Translations under genes and position numbers: made by a program
In this document: one piece after another, positions 9,552-21,893 of the stretch
Layout of the letters: the number at the start of each line of letters is the position of its first letter
How positions within the stretch are numbered: the first letter of the stretch is position 1
Notes under the pieces: generated by a model
Told to the model about the DNA's origin: nothing
Databases searched by the model: none
The model's input: the letters and a program-made list of their open reading frames with translations, nothing else
Assembly: GCF_030253575.1 (NCBI RefSeq)
Contig: NC_080569.1
Coordinates: 1,012,001 to 1,076,000, forward strand
From: Rhododendron vialii
Lineage: Eukaryota > Streptophyta > Magnoliopsida > Ericales > Ericaceae
Direction of reading: 5' to 3'
DNA: 64,000 nt

Positions 9552-12500
9552 ATGGAAGGAAGCAGAAAGAATGGGAAGAATAGGAACCCATGTCTGACGA
9601 TGCACCAACCATGGGCTTCACTCCTTGTTCATGGCGTTAAGCGCATCGAAGGCCGCTCTTGGCCTGCCCCCATCAGAGGTAACACTAACATTAACAAAAC
9701 CAAAACCAAAACCACCTCCTTTGTCCCAATTCTTTAAGAGAATACCCTTATTATGAACTTCTAACTTTAGGTTTTTTCAGACTGACAATCGAGGTTTAAC
9801 CCTGTTTTGTTGCTGTGAAATCGTCCAAGAACTATATTTAATTGGGATTCTTCTGTAAACGCTGACATCTGTAGTTGCTGGTTCCTACTGAGTGAAAAAC
9901 CTATTGAAATTTGATGTGTCTAGAGGGTAAAAGTTACGCAGGCACGAGGCGCAATAAACGAGACGCCACATGGCACGTCCTTGGGTCACCGAAGCATGGG
10001 TGCCCAAAGGGACTGGGTGGCCAAGCCCGGGTGCCAGGCCGGATGCCCTACGACCGGATGGGCCCGGCGACCAGTGGCTGGATGGCCAAATGGAACCCAG
10101 TGGCCGAATGACCTGGGCCTAGCCAGATGTGCTGGACCGGATGGCCTAGCCATGGCTGAACGGGCTGAGATTGAATAGCATGGAGGCTGGATGGCCAAGG
10201 TGGGCTGGCCGCCCGAGCGAAGGGGGGCAAGCTGGCCGCCTGAGCTAACTTAGGCTGACCGTGCGATCTAGCCACCCAAAGCCAAGGCAGCCAGGTTGTG
10301 CAGGTGAACAAGTAGGCAGGCCGAGCGAGCGTGCAGGCACACCGAACTAATTGGCCGCGAGTCTAAGGCTGCGAGCCATTACCTTGGCCATGAACCAATG
10401 AGGTAAGGAGATGTCGATGGGGAACTGATTTCCCCGAAGACTTGGGCACAACACAGAAAGACGTCGACCCTTCAAGCAACTTGACCCGGACAGCGTTCCG
10501 CAGACGGTCAGCTTGGCAGGGCCCTAGAAGAAGCCATTAGAGGCTTGGTCGCGGTATTGGCACGACTGAAAGAGGATCATGACCAGGCCACTTTAGCGGC
10601 AAGGTAGAACCGAGTTTTGACCTTGCCTGCCTAACAGCAAAGGCAAAACCGAGGCCGATCTCGACCACACCATTCATCAAGGATTACTGAAAATCTTGCG
10701 GCTTGGCGGATAAAGAACCAGGGACCGTCGCAGAGAGGTGCTCACGGAGTAGCACCCGCAGGACTACCGCGGCCTGATAGTATGGAAGGAATATTCGCGC
10801 ATGACTTGTGCAACACATGTTCGAAATTTATAAGTCGTTTCATTGAAGTTATTTGTTTGTTTGTTAATTTTTTTTGCTAAGGATATGTTTATGATCACCA
10901 ATTGTAACTGTAACGTTGGGTTATCGACCAATTCAGTAGCCACATCCTAGTAGATTGGTTTTTGGGTTGGGATGCCTTTGTGGAAATTTGTTCCTCTAGG
11001 CCGAATTTTACCATCGCATTCTGTGGTGGCAGCTATATGATCTTGTGGCTTGTTGGGTCTTTTATTCCTTTCTACTTCATCAAATAGAAGATTCATCTAC
11101 TGTATCAAAGGGGAAGCAGGGAAATTCATCTCTTTTTGGCTGCAAGAGTAGCTGGTAGTAGTAGGAAGTCTGAGTATACTTCGTGAACTTGGTTTCCTTG
11201 TGGCTGGTACTTAGGTAGTATATGGTTTGGACGAGTTATTAAGATATTTAAACTATTTTAGCAAAATTGGGAGTATTGGGTTTTCTCAAAAGATGGCTCA
11301 CTTTTCTCCCCTTCCGATAATATGAAAATCAAATTTCTACCTTGCTAGCGGGTAGAATTCAAAAACTTGAAGCTTGTTGACTTAGTTTATCATTGAAGTC
11401 TGGGAAATCTTGTTCTTGAAGGTCGTATTTGGATCCATGCTGCTGGTAAAGTTCCAGATGCTGCTACCATTAAAGCTATGGAGGACTTTTATCGGGAAAT
11501 CTATGCTGTTAATGGGATTACAGATCTCAAGTTTCCACAACAGTATCCAGTTTCAAGACTTATTGGTATTCAAGAAATTTTAATTTTTTAACTTCCTAAA
11601 CTTAGAATCTCTTCTTTTAAATCACCTTGAGCTTATGGCCACTATTTTTCTTGAAATTCTGCTCGTTTCATTTGTAGATTGTCAAAAACAAGAATTAACT
11701 GCTTTCGAAGTAAAACACTAGTGCACGTCTATAGATGCAGCAGAAACGTACAAACTTGAATGCTTTTGTCCATACCACAGGTTGCATTGAAGTGGTTGGT
11801 TGCCTTAGGCGTGAAGAACTAGCATGCTGGAATGAGGTGCCTGAAGGGGTGGGCTACTGAACAACCTTTCCCTTTTGTTTCTAATATTGTTGCATTAGTG
11901 ATCGTAAAAACATTAATTTTCTTTTTACTTGAGGCTGCTTTGGATTGATCTACTCTATTTCTTCATTATAGGTGAGGCTAGAAGCACTAACCGATTTTTG
12001 CTGGCTTTGTGAACAGCCACAAGTAAGTAGTGTTTCCTTTCTACTGCTTTGTCGTACGACTTTTTAACTTCTTTTACCTAATTACGGTATTCTCATGCAT
12101 GCTGTTCTGCACAAAACGTGTTGATTGAATAATTTTTGTCAATCCAGAAATTGTGTGTTCCAATTGAGATGCGAGGTTTTCACGGTGTTTATGACTTGGA
12201 AAGAAAGGTAATTATTGGAGCTAAAAGCTAATGTTCTGTGTTGGTCTATATGCAACACCAAATAGACGTTATTTATGCTCCTTGAATTAGGCAAATGCAA
12301 GTGGACATTCTCCTATGCTCCTTGATATTTTGTGCAGATATACGAGGCTGCTATGGGAGATCTTATCCCAGTTGACAGTTCACTGCTCGTGAAGTTCCGA
12401 CTTCCAAACCCACAAGATCCTTTTTCCCTGAAGCCAGGATCCATTTCTGCATGCTTCCCCAAATCTAAAGCATCTGAAATTGAGAAATCATCAAGTCTCA

Positions 12501-13480
12501 GTGCAGCCATAGCTGCTGCAAGTGCAGCAGCGACACAGTATTCAAAGAAGGGTCAGAATTTAGAAAATAATGCCTTTAACAGTAGGAATACGAGGAATTT
12601 TACAAGACAGTGGCAATTGAAGAACAACTCTTCTGCTGAGCATAAGATGGTTTCCAATGAAGTGGGCACTCTGGCTCGTCATCATAATGAGGGCAACAGT
12701 GGTAGTTACCCTAAACAATTTTTGCATGCTGAATCAAGCCACCGTCTCGGACCTCATTCTAAGGTATGCGATTGTTTTACAAGCAGTTAATTTCTTAGGA
12801 CTTATGATAGGTATTTACAGTGCTTCAGTCGGATATGCGTTACTCATGAGAATACCACGAATAGGACATTAACGCAGGAATGGAGCAGTTGTACATTGAG
12901 TGGCAATCCGAAAGACGATGACATCTGGAATGAATCTGGGTGTATATCTTGTGGTTTGATATCGTTATCTGGCTCATAAGAATGGTGAATTTGCACTAAA
13001 TATTTTGCACTAAGTCGTCCTATTTGTGAGCTTGTCGTTCAGGAGACAAGTCGTTTGATTATTCTGAAAAACCATACTTCTAAGAAGCTACAGCTTTGGA
13101 AACTATCCGAATTCCAGAAATTAGTTGAAAAAGTTCTACATGCAAAATTGTGCATGAAATAAGAGTAGAGTCCTCCTTTTCTTCAAACATTTTATTTACA
13201 GACCTTTCCCTGAAAATTGACTTTTCCCATCTTTAGAGCACAAAAAAGAGGCCTTAATTGTGTACTATAATATCAGATGTACTTCAAGATTTTCCTTCAA
13301 CATGTTTTGGTATTGCTTGTTGCTACAGGATTATGGTTTATTAATCCGTTGGGGCCTGGAATAACACTTGTTGTACTCGAAGACATAGAGGGAGTGTTTT
13401 GCCGATTACTTCCTTTACTGACTTTGTTAACAAATCTGCAGATATTTGCTGCTGCAGTGAGAGGGCTGAGGCCTGAGTGA
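9552..13480 (+). CDS. ASCH-domain protein (activating signal cointegrator 1/TRIP4-like)
   Basis: Spliced model: 9552-9678, 11422-11565, 11781-11848, 11972-12022, 12148-12207, 12338-12763, 13442-13480, giving 304 aa in a continuous frame. The ASCH domain spans about residues 12-135 and opens with CLTMHQPWASLLVHGVKRIE. Residues RSWPAPIRG cross the exon 1/2 junction. ASCH is a beta-barrel fold predicted to bind RNA. The family is related to the human coactivator TRIP4/ASC-1, although this plant form lacks its zinc finger. The C-terminal half is Ser/Ala/Asn-rich and low in complexity, ending IFAAAVRGLRPE as in plant homologues. That conserved ending decided the choice of the 39-nt last exon. Intron 1 (1.7 kb) contains an unusual GC-rich block. 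Function in plants is not established. The family call is firm; the last junction is slightly less certain. Confidence 0.88.
9930..10795. repeat. GC-rich block inside intron 1 of the ASCH gene
   Basis: This stretch is strikingly GC-rich against AT-rich flanks. It is built of degenerate words such as 'ggctggatggcc', 'gaccggatgg' and 'gctggccgcc'. Its right part (about 10510-10610) has a short plus-strand reading LEEAIRGLVAVLARLKEDHD that looks like a charged coiled coil and then meets stops. It is probably an old insertion, perhaps a decayed LTR-retrotransposon fragment. No terminal repeats or target duplication were found. Confidence 0.45.
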
Positions 13481-13657
13481 ATCTTGTAGACTCTGAGAAG
13501 AATTAGAATTGAAGATGAAAACAGCAATTTGGGTTTTAGTGAGTCTTTATGTACAGAGATGAAAAGACCGTGTTGTATAATTTTCTTCCTTCTTTTCTCA
13601 TATGTACTATAAATCAATCATTTTTTGGTGCCCACTTCTCTGATTCTGGAGACTGTC

Positions 13658-13688
<31 letters not shown>

Positions 13689-13823
13689 CATTTCAGTGAC
13701 CCATGACGGTATTTGGATCCATCTAGAATTATTTGGAGGCGTTATGATGTTAATGCAATAGAGCTATAAAATATCGAATGGCAATAGAGCTATATGTAGA
13801 CACATTGAGTGATTGAGCAGAAG

Positions 13824-13906
13824 TAATTAAAAATTAGAGGAAATAGTAGGGTTGTAATTAAAAATTAGAGGAAATAGTAGGGTTGTAATTAAAAATTAGA
13901 GGAAAT
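13824..13906. repeat. 31-bp tandem repeat, about 2.7 copies
   Basis: The unit begins TAATTAAAAATTAGAGGAAA and ends 'tagtagggttg'. Copies start at 13824, 13855 and 13886, and the third is truncated. It lies between the convergent ASCH and PARP2 genes, downstream of the ASCH stop. A (CT)n run at about 13661-13682 lies slightly upstream in the likely 3' UTR. Confidence 0.85.
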
Positions 13907-14171
13907 GTGAATCACCCATAGTTTGCCAATAGCTTGACAAAAGTGGAACAGTTATATCCGCAACCAGTCACACCACTGATATAATTCCGCAATGAAAATA
14001 AAGGTCGAGAAAATGCTGTGAACCATTCCATCATTGATAACTGTAATATATTATATTACATGAATACGTTTCTGTTTCACGCAGCAAAACCACTAATCAC
14101 ATAAGAAGGATTGACAGTCTTAAGCCCAAGCTGGTGAATCTCCTCCTGAACACAGTAACCTCCCCTCTTCA

Positions 14172-14281
14172 AAAATCTGCTTGATGCAGAGATGCATAAG
14201 GTACATAGTTCCTTCGGTTAAGGGGGAAAATCTGCTTGACGCAGAGATGCATAAGGTACATAATTCCTTCGGTTAAGGAGG
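14172..14281. repeat. 55-bp tandem duplication downstream of PARP2
   Basis: Two adjacent copies start at 14172 and 14227 with 'aaaatctgcttga.gcagag' and end in 'ccttcggttaagg'. They differ at only a few positions. They lie within about 210 bp beyond the PARP2 stop codon, so they are likely transcribed in its 3' UTR or just past it. Confidence 0.85.
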
Positions 14282-14381
14282 TAATACTCATCGACACAAA
14301 ACTTTTCTAGCAAAAGCTGAATAAAAACAGCTTTTCTAGCAAATCAGCAGAAAGTGAGAATTATATCCCGAGACTGGATGA

Positions 14382-17300
14382 TCACCTCCGGAAATTGAAA
14401 TCTACTTGAACAAGGTAGCGCATCCTTATCTGATCCACATTGTAGACTATGTACTCGTTGTACAGCAAAGCACCCTGAAAGAGTTGTTGTATGCATTATT
14501 TTTTATAAGTTACCTCAAACAAGTAGAAGGGTAGCATGCTGGAAGTTGAAATATTGAAGTCCTGCAAAATAATATACGAAACAGTAACAGTCTTTCACCA
14601 GTTAAAGGGATTTTACCTTAGGGCCGACTTGCTCTTTTGGCTTTCCAAGGGGAACAACAACATCATCTTCAAGCATTTGAGCCTCTGAGAAATCTGGAGC
14701 AGTTGCACCAACTCCTTTTGTGCTGCGACATTAGGTTTCAACAATTAGCTTCCGAGCTAAAACCACGTTTGCAACAAGAGTTGCCAGGATATATACAGAG
14801 GAAGATTAAACAAAAAAAGAGAGCAGCAAATAGATGGTTATAATCTTGGAAACCGCAGGACATATGTTTTAAGCATGGTTGAGTCATGGAGCTTACGGCA
14901 CATTTTTAACATTTTTCAAAAAGCAGATAAGCCAAATGCAGATGTTCAATTTAGTCAATAGAATGAAAGGAGATTCCAACAGGAAATTAAATCAAGGAAA
15001 TAGAACCTGAGCTTTCCCTCTGGCAGTTTTTCGGCATTATAATTTGCTGTTAACAACTCAGCCATGTCTCCCAATGCAACCTATGAAAACCCCAGTTCAA
15101 ATATTTAGAATACGAAAATTCAACCACGAGAAAGTTTTTCAATATTTCTTAATGCAAAAACTCACTGAACTAAAAGCATATATTTGTAAGTCGTAACAGA
15201 TTTTTGATAGTACAACATAACCAATTCCAGATAATTCCAGTGTGAAACTTGATTGGTAATCTGTGTTACTCCACTGAAAGACCATTTTCTGCTATAATAT
15301 GAATATAACGTTTTATCTCAAGCAAAGACAAACCTCACACAAAAGCAGGACACCAGCGGTACATGCAGAACTTGAGTAGCAATAGTTTGCACTCTTGGAG
15401 AACATATCAGCAAAATAAACCCCCTTTCCAAACATATAACCTGTTGCAGGTGCTTCTGGTGGAGCAATGCGCAAACCTGGAGGCAGGCATGGCATCTAGC
15501 AGTTAGATCTATTTCACCAATTAGTAACAAGAACATATATACTCCAGAAGAGACAGAAATAGTGACCTTGGGATAGTATTCCAGTCCAGTTTGTGAGGCG
15601 AGAACCATGCCACAAAAGCATTCTATTTTTTGTGTTCGAAAACTGCTTAAAAAAGCGAAAGGGCAGTCAAGCTAAGTTAAAACACCGCAGATTACATAAA
15701 TATATTGCAAGTTTGCAATGGTAGAAAATTTGCAAGCACGAAGTAGGCAATTGAGAGAGAATAGGGCAATAGGACGCGTAGCCCCGTGAATCTGGCCTGG
15801 GCGCAACTAACTCCTCTTATTTGAACCAGAAGGTGGAGACTCATCACTGCCCCACAAGGGAAAGTTCGTCCCTATGACAGATAAGAGTACCCAGACAGAT
15901 AGATGTCAAGAAGAGAATAGGAATAAAGGATTGCACACCTTTCGAAACCGTTCCTCTTCACCTTCTCTTGACACCCTAAATATCTGAACTATGTTGACTC
16001 CATAGCCTGAATGTGTCTTTGCATGAGTGTTCTTGACGTACCTTGCAATCTAGACGTGGACCCAAAGAAGAAGACATCGATTATAAGCATCAAACATAAT
16101 ATCATCTGGTGGATAAGCCAAACAAGATGCAAAACCTACAGTAGACTATTACAAGCTGAACAATAAAAGGCAAGATAACTTTAACCTTTGCTCCTTTAGG
16201 TTATAGCTTTCCTAAGTTAAAGAGTATGTTACGGATAAAATGAGCAAAGTAACTGATGAATACCGTCGAGAACTCCTTGGAATCAACTTCAAGTGGCGAA
16301 AGCTCACAACAAAGGCGTTGATAATGAGAGCACAAGGGATCTTCCTATGACAATAGCAAAAAAATTACAAAACCTGAGTTACACAAGTCTCTAAAAGGAA
16401 CCATTAGAGGAGCTATAGTAGTATCACTATCCTAGCAAACATTGTTATCATTGGGTAAGACAAGGTTAGATAGAAGAAATGAAGAGACCAGACAAATAAT
16501 ACCTGCATCAGAACATCATCCGCCAACAACTTTGTTGCCAACTCTATTTCACCTAGGGCTTCAACCTTCCATTACCCAATAGTCAGTAGTTATCTCAAAT
16601 ACAAAGAAAGAAACTGAATAACCATAAAACAGGGAATCTGGAAAGAAAAAAAAGTTAATGGTCATTGGAACGGAGTTCTTGAAAGAATACTAGATATCAT
16701 CATCACTCAGAAACAAGATATAAATATAGAAAAAAAAATTCCCCGAAACAAAATGGTAATGAGTGGACAAGAATCTGAAGTTCTCAACTGAGGAAACTGG
16801 AAGAACATTACCATTTCCAACTTGCTTTTTAACTTTTGAGGGCTGTCAATGACAAACTCACCTGCCATTACATTCGTACCGTGTTTTATCAGAAGCCAAT
16901 GTTGATGAGAGAATTAATCAGAACATGGAGAAAAGCATAAAGCAGGCTAAAGAATATATTTGCAAAAAAATCTCCTCTATTATGAAAAATAGCCAACTAA
17001 AAGAATATTAACTAAAGAACATGCAAGGATGCGTTGTGGGAGAGAGAGAGGCATAGAGGCACAACAGAGAAGGAGGACTCACGCATCTTCTTAAACCCAA
17101 AATCATGAGGAATAACAGTGTAGAATTCACTGCAATCAAAACATGAATCGAAATTAGTGTTATGTTATTCAGGACCAATTTTCTCAGTGGCATCAATTAA
17201 GAATGTTCAGAACATCAACATAATTGCAAGAATTATAAAGAGGCAGACAGAGACATCACATGATAAATATCATGTGGAAATGCAATTAGAATTGTGAAAC

Positions 17301-20300
17301 AAGTCAAGTCAAGCATTGTGGGGAAAAACACTGGAGTGCAATGTACATAACCTTACCCGCTTAATTGTTCAAGCTTTGTCCTGTTTGACTTCCCAATCAC
17401 ATCAGCAATCTTCTTCAAGACATCATAGCCCTGTCATACCATATCAAGATGATATGTTTTTTGTTAAAAGAAAGTGGAGAAAGAAGGGGAAAAAAAACAT
17501 TTCTTCAGTGAAGTTCGGAAAACTGCAGTAGAAAAACGTGCTTCTTCTTTAGTTTTTTCAGGTTGAACGCTAATTTCTGAGAAATCATGCAAGTTGCAAT
17601 GATGGAAAAGCATAGAAGACTAATGATATAGACTCTGTAATTCACCTCTTTCTTCATTCTTGTAAGCAGAGCGTATGGATGAAACCAAAAACAAAAGAGA
17701 AAGAGACCACCAAACAAGTCTACAAAATTATGGAAGTTTGATGTAGTGATGAATTTTAGATAAGCCAGAATACATAAGTTGGCTACAACAACAAGACCAA
17801 TCATTTAAGAAGAACTCCAGTCAAACACAGCAGCAAAAAAGTAGAAACTGAGTAAAAGGAGGACAACAAGGCCTATTTTGTCAACAAAAACTATCCATAA
17901 GAATGGACCCTTTCCCTAACTAAAAGATAAGGGCACATTTCAGCTGCTGGCATCCACATTATGAAACCAACTGGATACAGGTGTACCACTCAACACTCAA
18001 GCTATACAGAACTACACGTGATCTCAATATACGTCCAGTTTGCATAGAGAAGTTCTGTAACAACAAACTAGAAAGTGGTTTGATAAGGCACATTGAAGTA
18101 GTTCCAACTTTCAATTCTACAGCGAAAAAACTAATGAACCACGCCCTAAAACAAGCGGAGTTCCTTCCTCTGCTTAATAACATAAGTTCAAAAACTTGGA
18201 AATAGACTCTTCAGTCTTCACAATATCCTCATAACTTCGAATATCATTTGGTTCAGAAGCAACCACTGAAGCAAAAACTAAAAACAATGACACAACAGCT
18301 AGCACATTCTTGTTATCATTTGCATATTAGGGAATCAGATGTGACACAATACCGTCCAAATAAAACTCAAATGCATAGCTCAAACTTCAAACACTTGCCT
18401 TTAAAATTGTCGACTTGCTAAGCTTCCCAAGTGGCAACTTTTCAGCATTGTATCCTATAATTACAGGTGGAAAATAAATTATTAGAACACTATATTTATC
18501 TAATAAACAGAAGGGATCATACGATAAACAGAAATTCAACTGCGTGCTTTTGGAGCCAGCATCCATTATTTGGGAGGTAAAGCCGTAAAGGTTCAAGATA
18601 TCAAAGTTTTAGTATTGCAATCAAAGTTATAGTATTGCTAATTAAAAAAAGGGAAAACAAACCTATTTCCATCATTTGTTGTTTCATCATGCTGACATTG
18701 CAAATAAGAGAGATAAACTTTGCAATGCGCGACTCCAGTCTTGTTTCCCGGAGCTGCACTCCCACTGTAGTGTTGGATTTCCCTTTAACCTGGTAACACA
18801 TATCCGACCCTCAAAAGAGTCAAGAAGATGGTGTGATAAGTTAAAAATGATTCACCAAGATTTATAACAATTAACAACAGCAAGTGTCAGACAAACTCAT
18901 TGTAACATCAACGAGATACGACCTTATGACTTATGCCAATTGCCAAGTCATGCAGCATGTTAATATATTCAGCAACTAGACAAGAATAATGCCGTTTACC
19001 ATTATGACAACTTACATCTGATTCTTTTTCTCTGTCATTGTAGTCCATTTCCAACCAAGCGTAGCTCCTCGGGTGACATATAAACTCTTTACGGTTAGAC
19101 CAATAGTTCTGGGTTTTGGCCAAGAACTTCTGCTCAAATTCCTGGATAGCAGAATCTCGTGACGAGTACGGGCCGTGTAGTTTATCTTGACCTTTGACAC
19201 CAACTCTGCCCCATCTACAGTAAACCATGAATCTACCCCCGTTGTCAGACTCTGCATTTATGTAACAGAGTACATGAAGAGATCAACATTACCGAAGGGG
19301 AAGCCATGAGGTACAACGTTTGACGTTCATGACTCGAACAAGGATACAAATACAATTGCACAAAAGCAATTTATACTGAGTATCAAGATAATATGATAGT
19401 GATTAAAAACATTGAACATTGGCAGTCTTTTCCAGTTAAAAGAAAAAGCTAGTGTCTATGTTACCCAGTTAAAAGGAGTACAAGAAATCAAGGTTGAAAA
19501 AATAGTAACCTAGAACTTGAATGACATAGAACTTGTTATTGTTCTCCCCGACATTTGTCTGGTTCAACATAGCATCATAAATTTCATCACCCTACAAACA
19601 AGTCAAAGAGAGAGATAAATGAATACAGTCAAGCTAATGTGACGTCAATCGAAACTCACCCATCCACCATAAGCTTTGGTATGACTTACCTGCTGCAATA
19701 CATGGTAAATTGCCTTAATCTCATCCGGGAGCCATTGATCCAATACCGCCGCACCCTTCTTCGTTGCAGTGACTATTTTCTCCTCCTTGATTTCAATAGC
19801 ATCTTCTTCTTTGGCTGCCACCAAAATACCACATCTAATTAATGACCATGTTTGAAAGGTCTGTCTAAGACAGAAGGTGAAAAATCTAATCAGACTAACA
19901 GTGAGAGAACTACTACTATCACATACCCAAAGTATCGCATAACCTACTTATGTGAGATTAGCAGTCTAACCAACAAAAATGCCAGGACCACACACAAATA
20001 CACACACTGTCACACTGCTTGCGTGCGTGTGGGGCAGTTCCCTTACATTATGGATCGACCGAGATTCAAGTTGTGTGTGAAAATGGAGGAATTTTCCAAC
20101 GGTGTGATTATGAGGCCCCATAAGTACAACTTGAGGGTGCGTTTCCACTAAATTTTTTAGTCTTCAAGAGTCAAGTTGTTTATGCTAAATGTTACTCCGT
20201 AAAAACATGGTTTTAGTCCATTTAGTTTAGTGAAAACACCTCCTGAGTACATAACATATACAAAAACAAGTCGAATCGCCAGCCATACGAACGAGTTAAA

Positions 20301-20808
20301 TCCAGTTACCTTCAATAACGGCGTTGGAGTCGTGAGAATCGGCACAAAGCCTTTGAAGGAGTTCTTTCTTGGACCCAGTGGTAGAAACTCCTTGAAGCTC
20401 GGCTTCTTTGCGCAGCTTTCGAATATCCATACCCCGAAGCTTTTCCAGCGCCTGGATTTTATCAGCCCCGTTTGAATCCCCATCCTGAGTTTCTTCCCTC
20501 CGCCTCTTCAACGTGCTATTTGAACCGTCAGCGGTGGAATCAATCGACTGCTTGGATTCTTCGCGAACGGCTGATTCGAGTCTCCGAACCTGCAATTATG
20601 AAAGTAGCAATTAATGGATGGAAGTAAAAGACACGTGAAGACTTTGTCCCAGTCATCGGCACGTAAGTTGGCTCGGACACACAATGGAGAAAGACAGGTG
20701 AAGAGAAGAGGGGGGAGTGGATACCAAAGTGGGCTTGATGCCGGCTGTACTCAGTCCGCGTTTGGCGAGCTCGGTTCGAAGCTCTTCGACGGTGAATTTG
20801 CTGGCCAT
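14382..20808 (-). CDS. PARP2: Poly(ADP-ribose) polymerase 2 (SAP-SAP-WGR-PARP)
   Basis: Eighteen coding exons: 20725-20808, 20310-20589, 19690-19814, 19510-19591, 19016-19251, 18663-18789, 18399-18454, 17357-17430, 17083-17129, 16812-16861, 16503-16565, 16264-16344, 15939-16049, 15567-15642, 15334-15476, 15007-15080, 14617-14722, 14382-14474; 635 aa, close to Arabidopsis PARP2. Two SAP DNA-binding domains (about 1-35 and 79-112), a basic stretch LKRRREE between them, a WGR domain ([13 protein letters not shown]), a regulatory helical domain and a catalytic domain. The H-Y-E triad is visible as His484 (LLWHGSR), Tyr518 (GVYFADM) and Glu612 (LLYNEY), predicting an active polymerase. It is a nuclear enzyme that uses NAD+ to ADP-ribosylate proteins at DNA breaks. 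The intron after exon 7 uses a GC donor (AAG|GCAAGT). It is convergent with the ASCH gene. Confidence 0.96.
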
Positions 20809-20823
20809 TTTCCGGCTGAAGAC

Positions 20824-20936
20824 CGGCAACTGAGAGAGAGAGAGAGAGAGAGAGAGGGACAGAGAGAGAGAGAGAGAGAGAGAGAGGACGTGGGAAGGGT
20901 TTGAAGTTTTTTAAAAGAAGGGGGAGATTTAAATAG
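20824..20936 (-). promoter_or_regulatory. PARP2 promoter and GA-rich leader
   Basis: On the minus strand a TATA-like box TATTTAAA (complement of 20928-20935) lies about 120 bp before the PARP2 ATG. Between them the leader consists largely of two (GA)n/(CT)n runs at about 20831-20855 and 20863-20885. A TGGGCC motif lies further upstream near 21023. The leader assignment is inferred from spacing; no transcript evidence is available. Confidence 0.45.
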
Positions 20937-21780
20937 GTCGTGGCTGACTGAGAGTGAATGAAAGGGAGGGGAAAATCAAATGGCTTGCTGAGGAAGAGAC
21001 TAGTTCTCTGCGCAATACGATTTTGGGCCTTTCGATATCAAATGGCCGGCAAGGGGCCCAATCCCACCGACAATATTAGATGCCGTTTCACTTAACTTTT
21101 AGCCGTATTATTGTGTGTGGAGGTTTTGCTCTAATAAAAAAAAAATTGGTGCGTGTTAATTTTGTGTCAATTTTTTGATGATTATTGATTTATTTTGACA
21201 AGAGAAATCAAAAAAGTAAAAAAAATGTACTTTTACCCAATTTTTCTGGAAAGTGGATAGTATTTTCCAAAATATTTAGGTAAAAAGTAAAAAAAAAATT
21301 GTTTTTCCGATTCCTTTTATCAAAACGAATCAATAATCTATGAAGTTTTGCTACGACAAACTAACGAACGCGAAGAAAAATCTGAATAAGGACCCAAAAC
21401 CTTCAAAAAGTCTTTTTAGCTTTGTAGAACTCCACTTACTCAAAAGTGCACGGACCAAATTTACTACGGCCCCATTCTGCTAAAGTTTTTATTTTTTACG
21501 TACATTTTTTCTTTATGAGGCAGGTTATTCTCTCACAATATATAACCTTTAATTTCAAAAAAAAGAGAGTACTTAATTAAAAAAATATGTAATTATTCTA
21601 ATTAGTGGAACATGCCCTACTACTAGTTAACTACTTGCATTAAGTCATCACGTGACATTGATATCTGGTATAAAAAATTAATAATCTTAAGATTTCGTTC
21701 TTCAATTTTTCAAGAGAGAGTTGTATGTCGCAGTTGCCTAATTATTCTCCACTTGATTCATTCTTGTCTTGTTTTACTTA
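20937..21780. other. AT-rich spacer upstream of PARP2
   Basis: No gene was recognised. The stretch contains poly-A and poly-T runs and a segment around 21475-21600 resembling the 'aataagtacttattt' repeat family seen elsewhere in the window. Short ORFs have no similarity to known families. Confidence 0.4.
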
Positions 21781-21893
21781 CCGTAAGGGAGGCGATAAAG
21801 CCACGACTCTAAATGTTAGTGACACGATGTTTTTTGTTCTCTTACAATTATACCCTTTACTCTCCTCTCTCTCTCTCTCTCTTTCTGCTCTTC

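Noticed and set aside
9911..10311. Several overlapping ORFs on both strands in the GC-rich block
   Set aside because: GC-rich sequence has few stops, so ORFs arise by chance on both strands. The readings are Trp/Pro/Gly-rich and unlike any family I know.
15771..15895. Possible extra PARP2 exon or SINE between exons 13 and 14
   Set aside because: A CAG-like acceptor context and a short open reading exist, but it meets a stop and is absent from the family sequence. The joined exon 13/14 reading [12 protein letters not shown] is already the conserved one. A SINE origin was considered from a B-box-like GGTTCAAAT but could not be supported.
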